Assembly: GCA_002340765.1 (NCBI GenBank)
Contig: DDMS01000028.1
Span: 1-21,969 of the forward strand
Length of the DNA stretch: 21,969 nucleotides
Origin: Flavobacteriaceae bacterium UBA2540
GTDB taxonomy: Bacteria; Bacteroidota; Bacteroidia; Flavobacteriales; Flavobacteriaceae
Direction: 5' to 3'
Shown here: positions 1 to 7,952 of the stretch, piece after piece
How the letters are laid out: each line of letters starts with the position of its first letter
Position numbering within the stretch: the first letter of the stretch is position 1
Program-made: the position numbers and the translations under genes
The notes under the pieces: model-generated
Seen by the model: the letters and a program-made list of their open reading frames with translations, nothing else
What the model was told of the DNA's origin: nothing
Databases searched by the model: none

Positions 1-768
1 ATAGATTTTTTAATAAAAAATTATTTAAGTAATAAATCAAATTTAAAACTATTATCAATTGGCTCTGGCATTAGTAATGCTGAAATTCAATTAGCTACCC
101 ATAATACTATATTTAAAGAAATTATTTGTTTAGATATTGCAGAAAATCTGCTAGAAATTGCATCAAAAAATGCTGCAAAAAAAAATATTTCAAATATTAA
201 ATTTATAGCTAAAAATATTGATAACTTTAAATTTAAAAAAGATGATTTTGACATCATTTTTTTTAAATCTTCATTACATCATTTCAACAAAGTTGATGAA
301 CTTTTGTCTGGAAAAATAAAACATTCTTTAAAACCAAATGGCTTATTAGTAATTAATGAATTTGTTGGAAAGACAAGACATCAATTTTCTAAAGATCAGA
401 TTGATACTATAAATGAAACTATAAAATTAATACCTAAACAATATAGAATACGATTTAAAAGTAAATTTCATAAAAATAAATACAGAGGTGTTGGCTTAAT
501 TCGAATGATTTTAGCAGATCCTTCTGAATGTATTGATTCTAGTAGCATAATGCCTTCAATTCACAAAAATTATAAGACTATTGTTGAAAAACCTTATGGA
601 GGGAATTTATTAATGAGTGCATTAAGAGATATTTCTCATCATTTTTACGAGACTGATTCTGAAAAAGAAAAAATTTTGAATGACATATTCTTATTGGAAG
701 ATAACTACTTAAAGAATCATCAATCCGATTTAATTTTTGGTATTTATGAAAATATTAAAACTGAATAG
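1..768 (+). CDS. SAM-dependent methyltransferase, 5' end outside the window
   Basis: The frame is open from the first base to the TAA at 766-768, so the true start lies upstream of the window. The visible 255 residues read as a class I Rossmann methyltransferase. Motif I is LSIGSGISNAEIQLA near visible residue 19, followed by an acidic strand end (CLDIAENLLEIA), then a DIIFFKSSLHHF segment of the kind seen before the catalytic core, and LKPNGLLVINEFVG, the usual strand-5 motif of small-molecule methyltransferases. The C-terminal half has no motif I recognise, so the substrate is unknown. The gene is even richer in AT and in ATA/AAA/AAT codons than the CYTH gene 5 bp downstream, with which it may be cotranscribed. 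The fold assignment is firm; the specific function is not. Confidence 0.75.
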   Translation: MDFLIKNYLSNKSNLKLLSIGSGISNAEIQLATHNTIFKEIICLDIAENLLEIASKNAAKKNISNIKFIAKNIDNFKFKKDDFDIIFFKSSLHHFNKVDELLSGKIKHSLKPNGLLVINEFVGKTRHQFSKDQIDTINETIKLIPKQYRIRFKSKFHKNKYRGVGLIRMILADPSECIDSSSIMPSIHKNYKTIVEKPYGGNLLMSALRDISHHFYETDSEKEKILNDIFLLEDNYLKNHQSDLIFGIYENIKTE

Positions 769-773
769 AAATA

Positions 774-1247
774 ATGAGTTTAGAAATAGAACGCAAATTT
801 TTAGTGAAAAATGATGTTTTTAAAAAAGAGTCATTCCAACAAAAAATCATAAAACAAGGATATTTAAATTCGGATAAAAACAGGACTGTCCGCATTCGGA
901 TTTCTGATCATCAAGGATTTATCACTGTAAAAGGAGTGTCTAACGCTTCTGGAGCTACCCGTTTTGAATGGGAAAAAGAAATTGATGTAACGGAAGCAAC
1001 TGAAATGCTTTCACTTTGCGAAACAACAATTATTGACAAAAACCGGTTTTTGGTAGAAAGTGGTAAGCATATTTTTGAAATTGATGAGTTTTATGGTGAC
1101 AATCAGGGATTAATTATCGCTGAAATTGAGCTAAATTCAGAAAACGAAACGTTTGAAAAGCCCACTTGGTTGGGAGCAGAAGTGACAGGAAATGCCAAAT
1201 ATTACAATTCTTATTTGAGTAAATTTCCTTTTTCTACTTGGAGATAA
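774..1247 (+). CDS. CYTH domain-containing protein (triphosphate tunnel metalloenzyme family)
   Basis: The protein has 157 residues, the normal length for a single-domain bacterial CYTH protein. The N-terminus MSLEIERKFLV carries the family ExExK signature (Glu4, Glu6, Lys8), which lines the metal/triphosphate tunnel. Later alternating acidic and basic strands (TVRIRI, GFITVKG, FEWEKEID, FEIDEFYG, LIIAEIEL) fit the eight-stranded tunnel, and EIEL is the usual late acidic pair. Family members hydrolyse inorganic triphosphate or related polyphosphate substrates; which one applies here cannot be read from sequence. The start codon lies 5 bp after the methyltransferase stop. It converges tightly on the hemolysin III gene, with only 11 bp between the stops. 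Confidence 0.88.
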   Translation: MSLEIERKFLVKNDVFKKESFQQKIIKQGYLNSDKNRTVRIRISDHQGFITVKGVSNASGATRFEWEKEIDVTEATEMLSLCETTIIDKNRFLVESGKHIFEIDEFYGDNQGLIIAEIELNSENETFEKPTWLGAEVTGNAKYYNSYLSKFPFSTWR

Positions 1248-1258
1248 TCCTCTCCTTT

Positions 1259-1897
1259 TTACAAATTATAAATTGCTAAAAAATGGCTAAAACTTCCCAA
1301 CAATACAAAAACATGAAAAATGGCATGATTGTAGGGAATCTTTTTGATGGAATACAAAATAGCTCCCACTGAATAAAAAATACCTCCAGCAACCAAATAC
1401 TGAAAATTTTGTGGGCTTAATTGTTGCATCAAAGGTTGTATAAAAATCATCACTTGCCATCCCATTAACAGATATATGGCTGTAGAAATTTTGTCAAATC
1501 TTCCTGTAAAAAAGAGTTTTAAAATTACGCCAACCACCGCAAAAATCCACACAAAAACAAACATATACCATCCTAACTTGGAATCCAAACCAACCAAACA
1601 AAAAGGGGAATAACTGCCTGCAATTAACATATAAATAGCTGCGTGATCAAAAATATTAAGTCTTCGTCTTCGTATAGGATTTTTTGCAGCATGATAAAAC
1701 GTAGAAGCCGAGAATAAAATCAGTAAACTAATTCCGTAAATCACAAAACTAATGGGTTTCCAAAAACCTGAAAATTCTTGAGATTTGAATGCCAAAAATG
1801 GAAATGCAATAACACTCAAGAACAATCCAAAACCATGAGAGAGGATGTTAAAATTTTCTTCCTTTTTAGGATAATGGGGATTTAAATTCTCTTTCAT
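1259..1897 (-). CDS. Hemolysin III family (PAQR-type) integral membrane protein
   Basis: The protein has 212 residues and about seven hydrophobic segments, as expected for the HlyIII/YqfA branch of the PAQR superfamily. Family motifs are present in order: EENFNILSHGFG at the N-terminus, STFYHAA followed by RRRRLNIFDHAAIYMLIAGSYSPF (split by NPI), and near the C-terminus PYNHAIFHVFVLLGSFSHF. The conserved His and Asp residues (STFYH, FDHA, HAIFH) are the putative metal ligands of the family. The inner-membrane location is clear. The role is uncertain; the haemolysin name is historical. The start used overlaps the 3' end of the upstream acyltransferase gene by 32 bp on the same strand, suggesting cotranscription and translational coupling. 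Confidence 0.88.
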   Translation of the reverse strand: MKENLNPHYPKKEENFNILSHGFGLFLSVIAFPFLAFKSQEFSGFWKPISFVIYGISLLILFSASTFYHAAKNPIRRRRLNIFDHAAIYMLIAGSYSPFCLVGLDSKLGWYMFVFVWIFAVVGVILKLFFTGRFDKISTAIYLLMGWQVMIFIQPLMQQLSPQNFQYLVAGGIFYSVGAILYSIKKIPYNHAIFHVFVLLGSFSHFLAIYNL

Positions 1898-2660
1898 TAT
1901 TGGGTCTATTTGTATCTTTCATGTATTTTTTATCATTTACTAAATCATTGTAAACCAAATCATAAGTCCGCTTTTTTAAAGATTCTAAATCCTCCATTTT
2001 TAGCCCACCAGTTTCAATAAATTGATGTTGATGAATTCTAAAAACACCTGGATAACCTTTGAAAAAATCCCAAGAAAACAACCTCTTTCCATCAAAATAT
2101 ACTTGAGGAACAATAGGCATTTGATGTTCAATTGCCAAACTGAAAGCGCCGTTTTTAAAAGGAGCCAAAACCACATTTTCAGTTGGCACTAAACCTTCAG
2201 GAAAGATACCCAAACTTATACCGTTTTGCAATCTCTTTTTTGCTGTTTCATAAACTTTCTTTCTACTTTCATCACAACTTCTATCAACCATAATCACCAC
2301 TCTTTTATAGAAAAAACCGAAAATAGGGATTTTCACAAACTCTTGTTTACCTATAAATATAATTGGATTTTTGCTTAAAATGATCATCACAAAAGGATCC
2401 ATTAGAGAGGTATGATTTGGGCAAAACATATAACTTTTGTCCTTTTCTATTTTTTGATCAGCTGTAATTTTTAGTCTGAAACCCATTCCATAAAACAAAA
2501 TTTTAGCCCAAATGCGAACCATTTTCCAAAAAGTTGAATAATATTTTTCATTTGATGTTAAAATCAATAAAAACGGAATCATTAAAAGAACGGTTGTTAC
2601 AATTAAAATGTAGAACCACATTCTCCAAATTAACAAAAAAGGAATTTTAAGAAATTTCAT
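1866..2660 (-). CDS. 1-acyl-sn-glycerol-3-phosphate acyltransferase (PlsC family)
   Basis: The encoded protein has 264 residues with an N-terminal hydrophobic anchor (about residues 6-34). The acyltransferase motifs are NHTSLMD (residues 82-88, the HX4D catalytic box) and FPEG (153-156, glycerophosphate binding). GKQEFVKIPIFG precedes them as in the family's second block. The reaction is acylation of lysophosphatidate to phosphatidate at the inner membrane, or a related lysophospholipid/ornithine-lipid acylation. I chose the ATG at 2660 because it opens directly into the hydrophobic anchor. The frame is open up to about 2753, but that extension is Lys/Arg-rich, has no family look and would run through the trpS promoter. 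It overlaps the hemolysin III gene downstream. Confidence 0.85.
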   Translation of the reverse strand: MKFLKIPFLLIWRMWFYILIVTTVLLMIPFLLILTSNEKYYSTFWKMVRIWAKILFYGMGFRLKITADQKIEKDKSYMFCPNHTSLMDPFVMIILSKNPIIFIGKQEFVKIPIFGFFYKRVVIMVDRSCDESRKKVYETAKKRLQNGISLGIFPEGLVPTENVVLAPFKNGAFSLAIEHQMPIVPQVYFDGKRLFSWDFFKGYPGVFRIHQHQFIETGGLKMEDLESLKKRTYDLVYNDLVNDKKYMKDTNRPNNEREFKSPLS

Positions 2661-2687
2661 GAGTTCAAAAATACTAATATTCTCTCG

Positions 2688-2722
2688 TTTGATAGATTTT
2701 TTGAAACAAAACCTTATTTTTG
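2688..2722 (+). promoter_or_regulatory. Likely trpS promoter (Bacteroidota type)
   Basis: TTTG at 2688-2691 is followed 23 bp later by a perfect TAnnTTTG -7 element, TATTTTTG, at 2715-2722. The trpS ATG is 55 bp downstream. The 23-bp spacer is at the long end for this promoter class, so the -33 assignment is weaker than the -7 box. Confidence 0.5.
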
Positions 2723-2777
2723 TGTGCACATTTTTTTTAGTAGTGCAAATCACCCAAAAAAAAATAAAAAAGAATAG

Positions 2778-3746
2778 ATGTCAAAAATTTTAACAGGAGT
2801 ACAAAGTACAGGAATACCTCATTTAGGAAACTTATTAGGCGCTATTTTACCTGCAATAAAAATGTCAAATGACCCAAAAAACGAGTCATTTTTATTTATT
2901 GCGGACATGCATTCGTTGACACAAATCAAAGACGGAAATCAACTACGAGAAAATACATATAGCACGGCTGCAACATGGTTGGCTTGTGGTTTAGACATTA
3001 ATAAAACTGTTTTTTATAGACAAAGTGATATTCCACAAGTGACTGAACTTTCTTGGTATTTGAGCTGTTTTTTTCCATATCAACGCTTAACGTTGGCACA
3101 CAGTTTTAAGGATAAAGCTGATAGATTGGCTGATGTAAATGCAGGATTATTTTCATATCCAATGCTGATGGCTGCAGATATTTTGTTGTATGATGCTGAA
3201 GTTGTCCCTGTTGGAAAAGATCAGCTGCAACATTTAGAAATGACAAGAGATGTGGCAAGTAGATTTAATAATTTAGTTGGAGAAATCTTAATAATTCCTG
3301 AAGCTAAAATTCATGATGACACGAAATTGATTCCAGGAATTGATGGTGAAAAAATGAGTAAATCAAGAGAAAATACCATCAATATTTTCTTGAATGACAA
3401 TCAATTGCACAAACAAATTATGTCAATAAAAACAGACAGTTTATCGCTAGAAGATCCAAAAAATCCAGATAGTGATACTATTTTTGCTTTGTATAAATTG
3501 TTGGCTTCAGAAAATCAAATTCAAAAAATGCGTGCCAATTATGAAGGAGGTAATTATGGTTATGGCCATGCAAAACAAGCTTTGTATGAATTGATTCTTG
3601 AACAGTTTTCAACAATTAGAGAACGTTACAATCATTTTATCAATCATAAAAACGAAATTGATGAGGCCTTAGAAATTGGTGCTAAAAAAGCAATCATTGT
3701 TGCGGATACAGTTTTGAAAAGAGTTCGTGAAAAAATCGGTTATTAA
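2778..3746 (+). CDS. trpS: Tryptophan--tRNA ligase
   Basis: This is a class I aminoacyl-tRNA synthetase of 322 residues, the normal length for bacterial TrpRS. It charges tRNA-Trp with tryptophan in the cytoplasm. The HIGH-type signature is TGIPHLGN (residues 11-18) and the KMSKS loop is intact (192-196, in GEKMSKSREN). Other TrpRS blocks are visible: FIADMHSLT, the FSYPMLMAADILLYDA core, VPVGKDQLQHLEMTRD, and the anticodon-side C-terminal helices. It stands alone on the plus strand, divergent from the PlsC gene and convergent with the DUF4837 gene, with its own promoter upstream and a hairpin terminator downstream. Confidence 0.97.
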   Translation: MSKILTGVQSTGIPHLGNLLGAILPAIKMSNDPKNESFLFIADMHSLTQIKDGNQLRENTYSTAATWLACGLDINKTVFYRQSDIPQVTELSWYLSCFFPYQRLTLAHSFKDKADRLADVNAGLFSYPMLMAADILLYDAEVVPVGKDQLQHLEMTRDVASRFNNLVGEILIIPEAKIHDDTKLIPGIDGEKMSKSRENTINIFLNDNQLHKQIMSIKTDSLSLEDPKNPDSDTIFALYKLLASENQIQKMRANYEGGNYGYGHAKQALYELILEQFSTIRERYNHFINHKNEIDEALEIGAKKAIIVADTVLKRVREKIGY

Positions 3747-3753
3747 ATTAATA

Positions 3754-3788
3754 AACTAAAAACCATATGGGTTTTTTAGTTATTTTTT
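3754..3788. terminator. Rho-independent terminator between trpS and the DUF4837 gene
   Basis: The left arm AACTAAAAACC (3754-3764) pairs with GGGTTTTTTAGTT (3769-3781) around an ATAT loop, with one unpaired base. It is followed by TATTTTTT on the plus strand and preceded by an A-rich stretch that gives a T-rich tail on the minus strand. It sits between two convergent stop codons and probably serves both genes. Confidence 0.7.
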
Positions 3789-3793
3789 AAAAT

Positions 3794-4774
3794 TTATTTT
3801 ATTTTCATTGATTTTGCAATCGCTTCCAACTCAAAAACAAACGCTCTTTTGTTTACAGAAGGAGCATACGTAAAACCTTCAAAAACAATGACTCTGTTGT
3901 TTTTTTTATCAATTACAGAATAATTTATAAATGGCCCAGCCATAAAATCATTTTTTACTTCCCATTTTCCTCTCGTTTCATAAGCTTTTTTTCCATCAAT
4001 TGTGGCATCAAAAGTATAAGGTGTGAAGGCTTCTTCGGTAATCATGTGCATTCCTTCACTTGAACCTGGAATGTATTTTTCGCCAATACTGTCTCTAATC
4101 GTAACAATATTTTCAGAAACTTTAGTCTCGTCTTCTAATGGAATTGAATATACCAAAATATTATTACTTCCTGTTTTAGCGATTCCACTCAACAAATGTT
4201 GACGTAACCAAAGAAATTCACCCGTATCATCAACCAATTTAAATGTAGTTGGAATTGTCAAAGAAATTCCTAAGTTTTTTATTGTTTTAAACTGAGATTC
4301 TGCTAGTTTATCTTTTTCAAAAACAGTTTGAGTTAGCTTGATGTCGGCATCAATAAAAATTTTTTTGATGTCTTTTTTGTGATATTGTAATAATTTTATA
4401 ATTGTTTCATCATCTTTTCCTTGAACATAAACAATGGTTTGTGGTTGAGCGTATAAATTGTGTTTTACTGAAAACCCTTCGTTTTCGGCTTCAGAAATGA
4501 TTAATAAATTTCTGTTAGCTTTCATCATTGAACTAAATCCGCTAGGTGCTACTTGTGAAAGTGTCAAGATCGGCTCAGGTTGTGGCAAACCAACCAATAA
4601 TTCGCTAAAAGAATTTCTAATTTCTTTTCCAACATCTCCAGTCCAATCGCTAATTTTAGCAACAACCATCACTTTATTTAAGCTTCCAATGGAATCTTTT
4701 ACAATAAATTTGTCATTTCCAGTGCAAGAAAAAAGGAAAATGGAAGTAAGCAAAATCAGTATATAATTTTTCAT
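3794..4774 (-). CDS. DUF4837 family lipoprotein
   Basis: The protein has 326 residues and a lipoprotein signal peptide (MKNYILILLTSIFLFSC, lipidated Cys17, followed by Thr-Gly-Asn). It therefore lies in the periplasm or is membrane-anchored. The body matches what I know of the Bacteroidota-specific DUF4837 family: an early segment KVMVVAKISDWTGDVGKEIR, then VGLPQPEPILTLSQV and RNLLIISEAENEG, and a C-terminal KRAFVFELEAIAKSMKI. The function of the family is not known. It is the last gene of a compact operon: its ATG is 4 bp after the stop of the lytic transglycosylase gene. That pairing suggests, but does not show, an envelope role. Confidence 0.88.
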   Translation of the reverse strand: MKNYILILLTSIFLFSCTGNDKFIVKDSIGSLNKVMVVAKISDWTGDVGKEIRNSFSELLVGLPQPEPILTLSQVAPSGFSSMMKANRNLLIISEAENEGFSVKHNLYAQPQTIVYVQGKDDETIIKLLQYHKKDIKKIFIDADIKLTQTVFEKDKLAESQFKTIKNLGISLTIPTTFKLVDDTGEFLWLRQHLLSGIAKTGSNNILVYSIPLEDETKVSENIVTIRDSIGEKYIPGSSEGMHMITEEAFTPYTFDATIDGKKAYETRGKWEVKNDFMAGPFINYSVIDKKNNRVIVFEGFTYAPSVNKRAFVFELEAIAKSMKIK

Positions 4775-4778
4775 TTGA

Positions 4779-6269
4779 TTAACTTTTAAATATTTTGAGT
4801 TTCATTCCGGGTTTCAAACTATTTGCACTCCAAATATTATTCCATTTTTGAATATCTTCAATAGAAACTTTCTTATATTTTTTTGAAATTGTCCAAAGAG
4901 AATCACCTTCTTGAACAGTATACATGTCAAAATCATCTTTATTTTCCGCAATTGACGAATCAGTTTTTGGTTTAACTGTAGTTTCTTTTAAAACATATTG
5001 CTGCTGTTTTGAATGAATAGCAAGTCTTTGTCCAACTTTTAAGTAATTTGATTTTAATTTATTCCAGCTTTTCAAATCACTGACTCTTACCCCATGTTTG
5101 GTTGCAATTCTTCCTAAATTATCTCCACTTTTCACCTTATAATGAATACTTTTATTGGTTTCAAAATTCTGAGCTAACGGTTTTTCCCTTTTTGAATCAT
5201 CTTCGTTTGCGAGTGCATATAAATCTGCTTCTTTTTCTATAAACTCAAATATTTTACTTTTAGGCAAACACAAAGCGTGTGTTTTATTCTCAAGGTAAGG
5301 AATAACATGAAGTTTATAAACAGGATTTAAAAAAGCAAGCACATCCTCACCCAAACCAATAATTTCTGAGATTTGATCAAAACCAACCATTCTTTTTACA
5401 TGAATAGTGTCTGTCTCAAAATCGAAAAATTTGGGGATATTTGGTTGAATGTTGTGTTCTTTTGCATATTCAAAAATATACATTGTTGCATAAAAAGCAG
5501 GAACATAATTTGCAGTTTCTCTTGGTAAATAGTGTCTGATATTCCAGTAATTTTTATAACCGCCTGCGCGTTTGATGGCTTTTAAAACGTTTCCTGGTCC
5601 AGAATTGTAAGCGGCTAAAGCCAAATCCCAATCTCCAAAAATTTTATACAATCTACTTAAATATTCGCAAGCTGCAATGGTAGATTTTATTGGGTCCTGA
5701 CGTTCATCAACATATGAGGTCACTTTTAAATTGTACTGTATTCCTGTTCCATACATAAATTGCCACAAACCTGTTGCTCCTGCACGTGATTTGATTGTAG
5801 GAATTAATGCTGATTCCACAACTGCTAAATACTTCATTTCCAATGGAATATCATATTTATCAAGATATTTCTCAAACATTGGAAAATAATATTTGGCTCT
5901 TGACATCAACTCTGGAAATTGCTTTCTTCTTTGTGTTAAATAGCCATTTATCATTTTCTCTAAAGACGGGTTGTAAGCTAAATTAAACGGTGTGTTTTCG
6001 TTAAGTTTTTCGAGCCTTGTTTTTAACAAATCAGTCTTTAATTCAAAGGATGTGCTGTCTTTTAGTTCTTTATCTTTCAATACAAAATCAATAGTATCTG
6101 TAAAAGAAGCATTGAATTTTTGTTTTAGCAACAAGCTATCCAATCTTTTAAGATCTTTATTTGAAAAAAACTTTTCTATCTTTTTTGTTTTTAGTGTGTC
6201 ATTTTCCAATTTCCGTTGTGAAAAAATTGAAATTGGAAATAAAATAAGAATTAATAAAAATTGATACAT
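4779..6269 (-). CDS. mltD: Membrane-bound lytic murein transglycosylase D-like protein with two LysM domains
   Basis: From the ATG at 6269 the protein has 496 residues: a signal peptide (MYQFLLILILFPISIFSQ), a charged linker to about residue 100, an SLT goose-type lysozyme domain (about 125-260) and two LysM peptidoglycan-binding modules (about 375-418 and 449-493). The catalytic glutamate is Glu152 in AVVESALIPTIKSRAGATG; GLWQFM and ALAAYNSGPGNV are further family blocks. It cleaves the MurNAc-GlcNAc bond, forming 1,6-anhydro-MurNAc, in the periplasm. The frame extends 36 bp upstream to 6305, but that would overlap xth and spoil the signal peptide, so I reject the longer start. The signal peptide has no lipobox, unlike E. 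coli MltD, so mltD is a family label. Confidence 0.9.
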   Translation of the reverse strand: MYQFLLILILFPISIFSQRKLENDTLKTKKIEKFFSNKDLKRLDSLLLKQKFNASFTDTIDFVLKDKELKDSTSFELKTDLLKTRLEKLNENTPFNLAYNPSLEKMINGYLTQRRKQFPELMSRAKYYFPMFEKYLDKYDIPLEMKYLAVVESALIPTIKSRAGATGLWQFMYGTGIQYNLKVTSYVDERQDPIKSTIAACEYLSRLYKIFGDWDLALAAYNSGPGNVLKAIKRAGGYKNYWNIRHYLPRETANYVPAFYATMYIFEYAKEHNIQPNIPKFFDFETDTIHVKRMVGFDQISEIIGLGEDVLAFLNPVYKLHVIPYLENKTHALCLPKSKIFEFIEKEADLYALANEDDSKREKPLAQNFETNKSIHYKVKSGDNLGRIATKHGVRVSDLKSWNKLKSNYLKVGQRLAIHSKQQQYVLKETTVKPKTDSSIAENKDDFDMYTVQEGDSLWTISKKYKKVSIEDIQKWNNIWSANSLKPGMKLKIFKS

Positions 6270-6274
6270 AAACT

Positions 6275-7036
6275 TTAAAATTTTAGTTCGAGGGCAATTG
6301 GACAATGATCAGAATGATTTGCTTCTGATAAAATATACGCTCTAGAAATATTATTTTTTAGTGTCTCTGAAACCATGGTATAGTCCAAGCGCCAACCTCT
6401 GTTATTTGCTCTTGAATTTGCTCTATAGCTCCACCAAGAATACTCTTGTTTCTCAGGATGTAAATGACGGAAACTATCTATAAATCCATTGTTTATAAAT
6501 TCGCTCATCCAAGTTCGTTCTTCAGGTAAAAAACCTGAAATGTCTTTCATTTTTGGATTGTGAATGTCAATTTCTTGATGACAAATATTATAATCACCAC
6601 AGATAATCAAATTCGGAATTTGTTGTTTTAAGTGATTTATATACACTTGAAAATCATACATATACTTAAACTTAAAACCCAGTCTATCTTCATTTGTTCC
6701 GGACGGAAGGTACAAACTCATAATAGAAAATCCATCATAATCTATTCTTAAATTTCTCCCTTCAGCATCCATCGTTTTAATACCAGTTCCGTAAACGACA
6801 TTTTTCGGTTCCTTTTTACAAAAAATAGCTACAGATGAATACCCTTTTTTTTCTGCAGAAAACCAATATTGGTATGGATATCCTGCGTTTTCAAAATCAG
6901 AAAGTATGAGTTGATCTTTATGAGCTTTGGTTTCTTGAATGCAAATCACATCAGGATTTGCAGCTTGCAACCAATTAATAAATCCTTTATTTAAGGCAGC
7001 TCTAATTCCGTTTACGTTGTAGGATATGATCTTCAT
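6275..7036 (-). CDS. xth: Exodeoxyribonuclease III (AP endonuclease)
   Basis: The protein has 253 residues of the ExoIII/APE1 endonuclease-exonuclease-phosphatase fold. All catalytic motifs are visible: NVNGIR (residues 7-12), QETK with the metal-binding Glu35, YLPSG (109-113), GDYNICHQEIDIHNP with Asp148 and Asn150, NNRGWRLDY with Asp218, and SDHCPI with the Asp243-His244 pair. It nicks DNA 5' to abasic sites and trims 3' blocks in base excision repair. It is the first gene of the minus-strand operon with the transglycosylase (5 bp gap) and DUF4837 genes. No good TAnnTTTG element was found in the 254 bp upstream, so its promoter is not located. Confidence 0.96.
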   Translation of the reverse strand: MKIISYNVNGIRAALNKGFINWLQAANPDVICIQETKAHKDQLILSDFENAGYPYQYWFSAEKKGYSSVAIFCKKEPKNVVYGTGIKTMDAEGRNLRIDYDGFSIMSLYLPSGTNEDRLGFKFKYMYDFQVYINHLKQQIPNLIICGDYNICHQEIDIHNPKMKDISGFLPEERTWMSEFINNGFIDSFRHLHPEKQEYSWWSYRANSRANNRGWRLDYTMVSETLKNNISRAYILSEANHSDHCPIALELKF

Positions 7037-7290
7037 TTAATGTTTTTTTCCGATTTTCCAAGACAAAAAAACGCAAAATTCTTTATTTTAGTATATTTTC
7101 TTATCATAATAAACACCAATTTGATGTCATTTTTAGAAAGAATTTACTTTAAAATTACTTTAATTTTTAGTAATTATTTTTTGTTGAGGGACAATATTAA
7201 CACTATTTGACTCATATTTCAAAATTTTATGAATCATATAAGTACTTAACATAACGATATTTGCAAATAAATAAAAGAATTAAGTTTCTT
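7037..7290. other. Intergenic spacer between xth and scoB
   Basis: No gene is seen in these 254 bp. They hold a perfect 7-bp hairpin (AATTACT 7153-7159 with AGTAATT 7169-7175), followed on the plus strand by a T-rich run. At the right edge there is a possible weak terminator for the CoA-transferase genes: AAAAGAA 7273-7279 with TTCTTTT 7286-7292, which overlaps the scoB stop codon and has no GC pairs apart from one. Both are low-confidence. Confidence 0.35.
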
Positions 7291-7941
7291 TTAGAGAGTC
7301 ATTTCAGGAATTTCTCCTTCAATAATTAAAGTTCCTTCTGTAGCTGCGATAATCTCTTCCACAGAAACACCTGGAGCTCTTTCTAATAAATGAAAAGCGT
7401 TGTTTTTTACTTCTAAAACTGCCAAATTTGTAACTACTTTTTTCACACATCCAACTCCTGTTAAAGGCAAAGTGCATTGGGTTAAAATTTTGGATTCACC
7501 TTCTTTATTGGTGTGCATCATGGCCACAATAATATTTTCAGCAGAAGCAACTAAATCCATAGCACCTCCCATTCCTTTAACCATTTTTCCAGGAATTTTC
7601 CAATTAGCAATATCTCCATTTTGTGAAACTTCCATAGCTCCCAAAATAGTAAGATGCACATGTTTTCCACGAATCATTGAAAAACTGGTGGCTGAATCAA
7701 AAAAACTTGCACCAGGCATTGTTGTAATTGTTTGTTTTCCTGCGTTGATAATATCTGCATCTTCTTCACCTTCAAAAGGAAAAGGTCCCATGCCAAGAAC
7801 TCCATTTTCACTTTGAAATTCGACTTCAATATCATCTCGCACATAATTTGCCACCAAAGTTGGTATTCCAATTCCGAGGTTTACGTAAAATCCATTTTGT
7901 ACTTCTTGAGCTATTCGTTTTGCGATACCTATTTTATCCAT
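7291..7941 (-). CDS. scoB: 3-oxoacid CoA-transferase, subunit B
   Basis: The protein has 216 residues from the ATG at 7941 (MDKIGIAKRIAQEVQ). A frame extension to 7962 adds seven unlike residues and is not used. It is the beta subunit of a family I CoA-transferase. NLGIGIPTLV (21-30) is the glycine-rich block, and SENGVLGMGPFP contains Glu45, the expected catalytic glutamate that forms the CoA thioester. The enzyme moves CoA from succinyl-CoA to acetoacetate or a related 3-oxoacid. The alpha subunit gene lies upstream on the same strand, but unusually about 500 bp away because a decayed four-helix-bundle gene lies between them. Alternative label: atoA. Substrate preference is not readable from sequence. 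Confidence 0.93.
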   Translation of the reverse strand: MDKIGIAKRIAQEVQNGFYVNLGIGIPTLVANYVRDDIEVEFQSENGVLGMGPFPFEGEEDADIINAGKQTITTMPGASFFDSATSFSMIRGKHVHLTILGAMEVSQNGDIANWKIPGKMVKGMGGAMDLVASAENIIVAMMHTNKEGESKILTQCTLPLTGVGCVKKVVTNLAVLEVKNNAFHLLERAPGVSVEEIIAATEGTLIIEGEIPEMTL

Positions 7942-7952
7942 AATGATGTAAC

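Noticed and set aside
2666..2673. TATTTTTG on the minus strand 5 bp before the plsC ATG as a leaderless promoter
   Set aside because: The -7 box matches, but no TTG/TTTG is found 17-23 bp further upstream, unlike the LysE-family promoter.
2661..2753. Longer N-terminus for the PlsC-family protein
   Set aside because: The extra 31 residues are Lys/Arg-rich and unlike the family, and they would overlap the trpS promoter. The ATG at 2660 opens straight into the membrane anchor.
7400..7816. Plus-strand open frame of 138 codons opposite scoB
   Set aside because: It lies wholly antisense to a well-conserved CoA-transferase gene, and its translation shows no domain. It is a codon-usage shadow.
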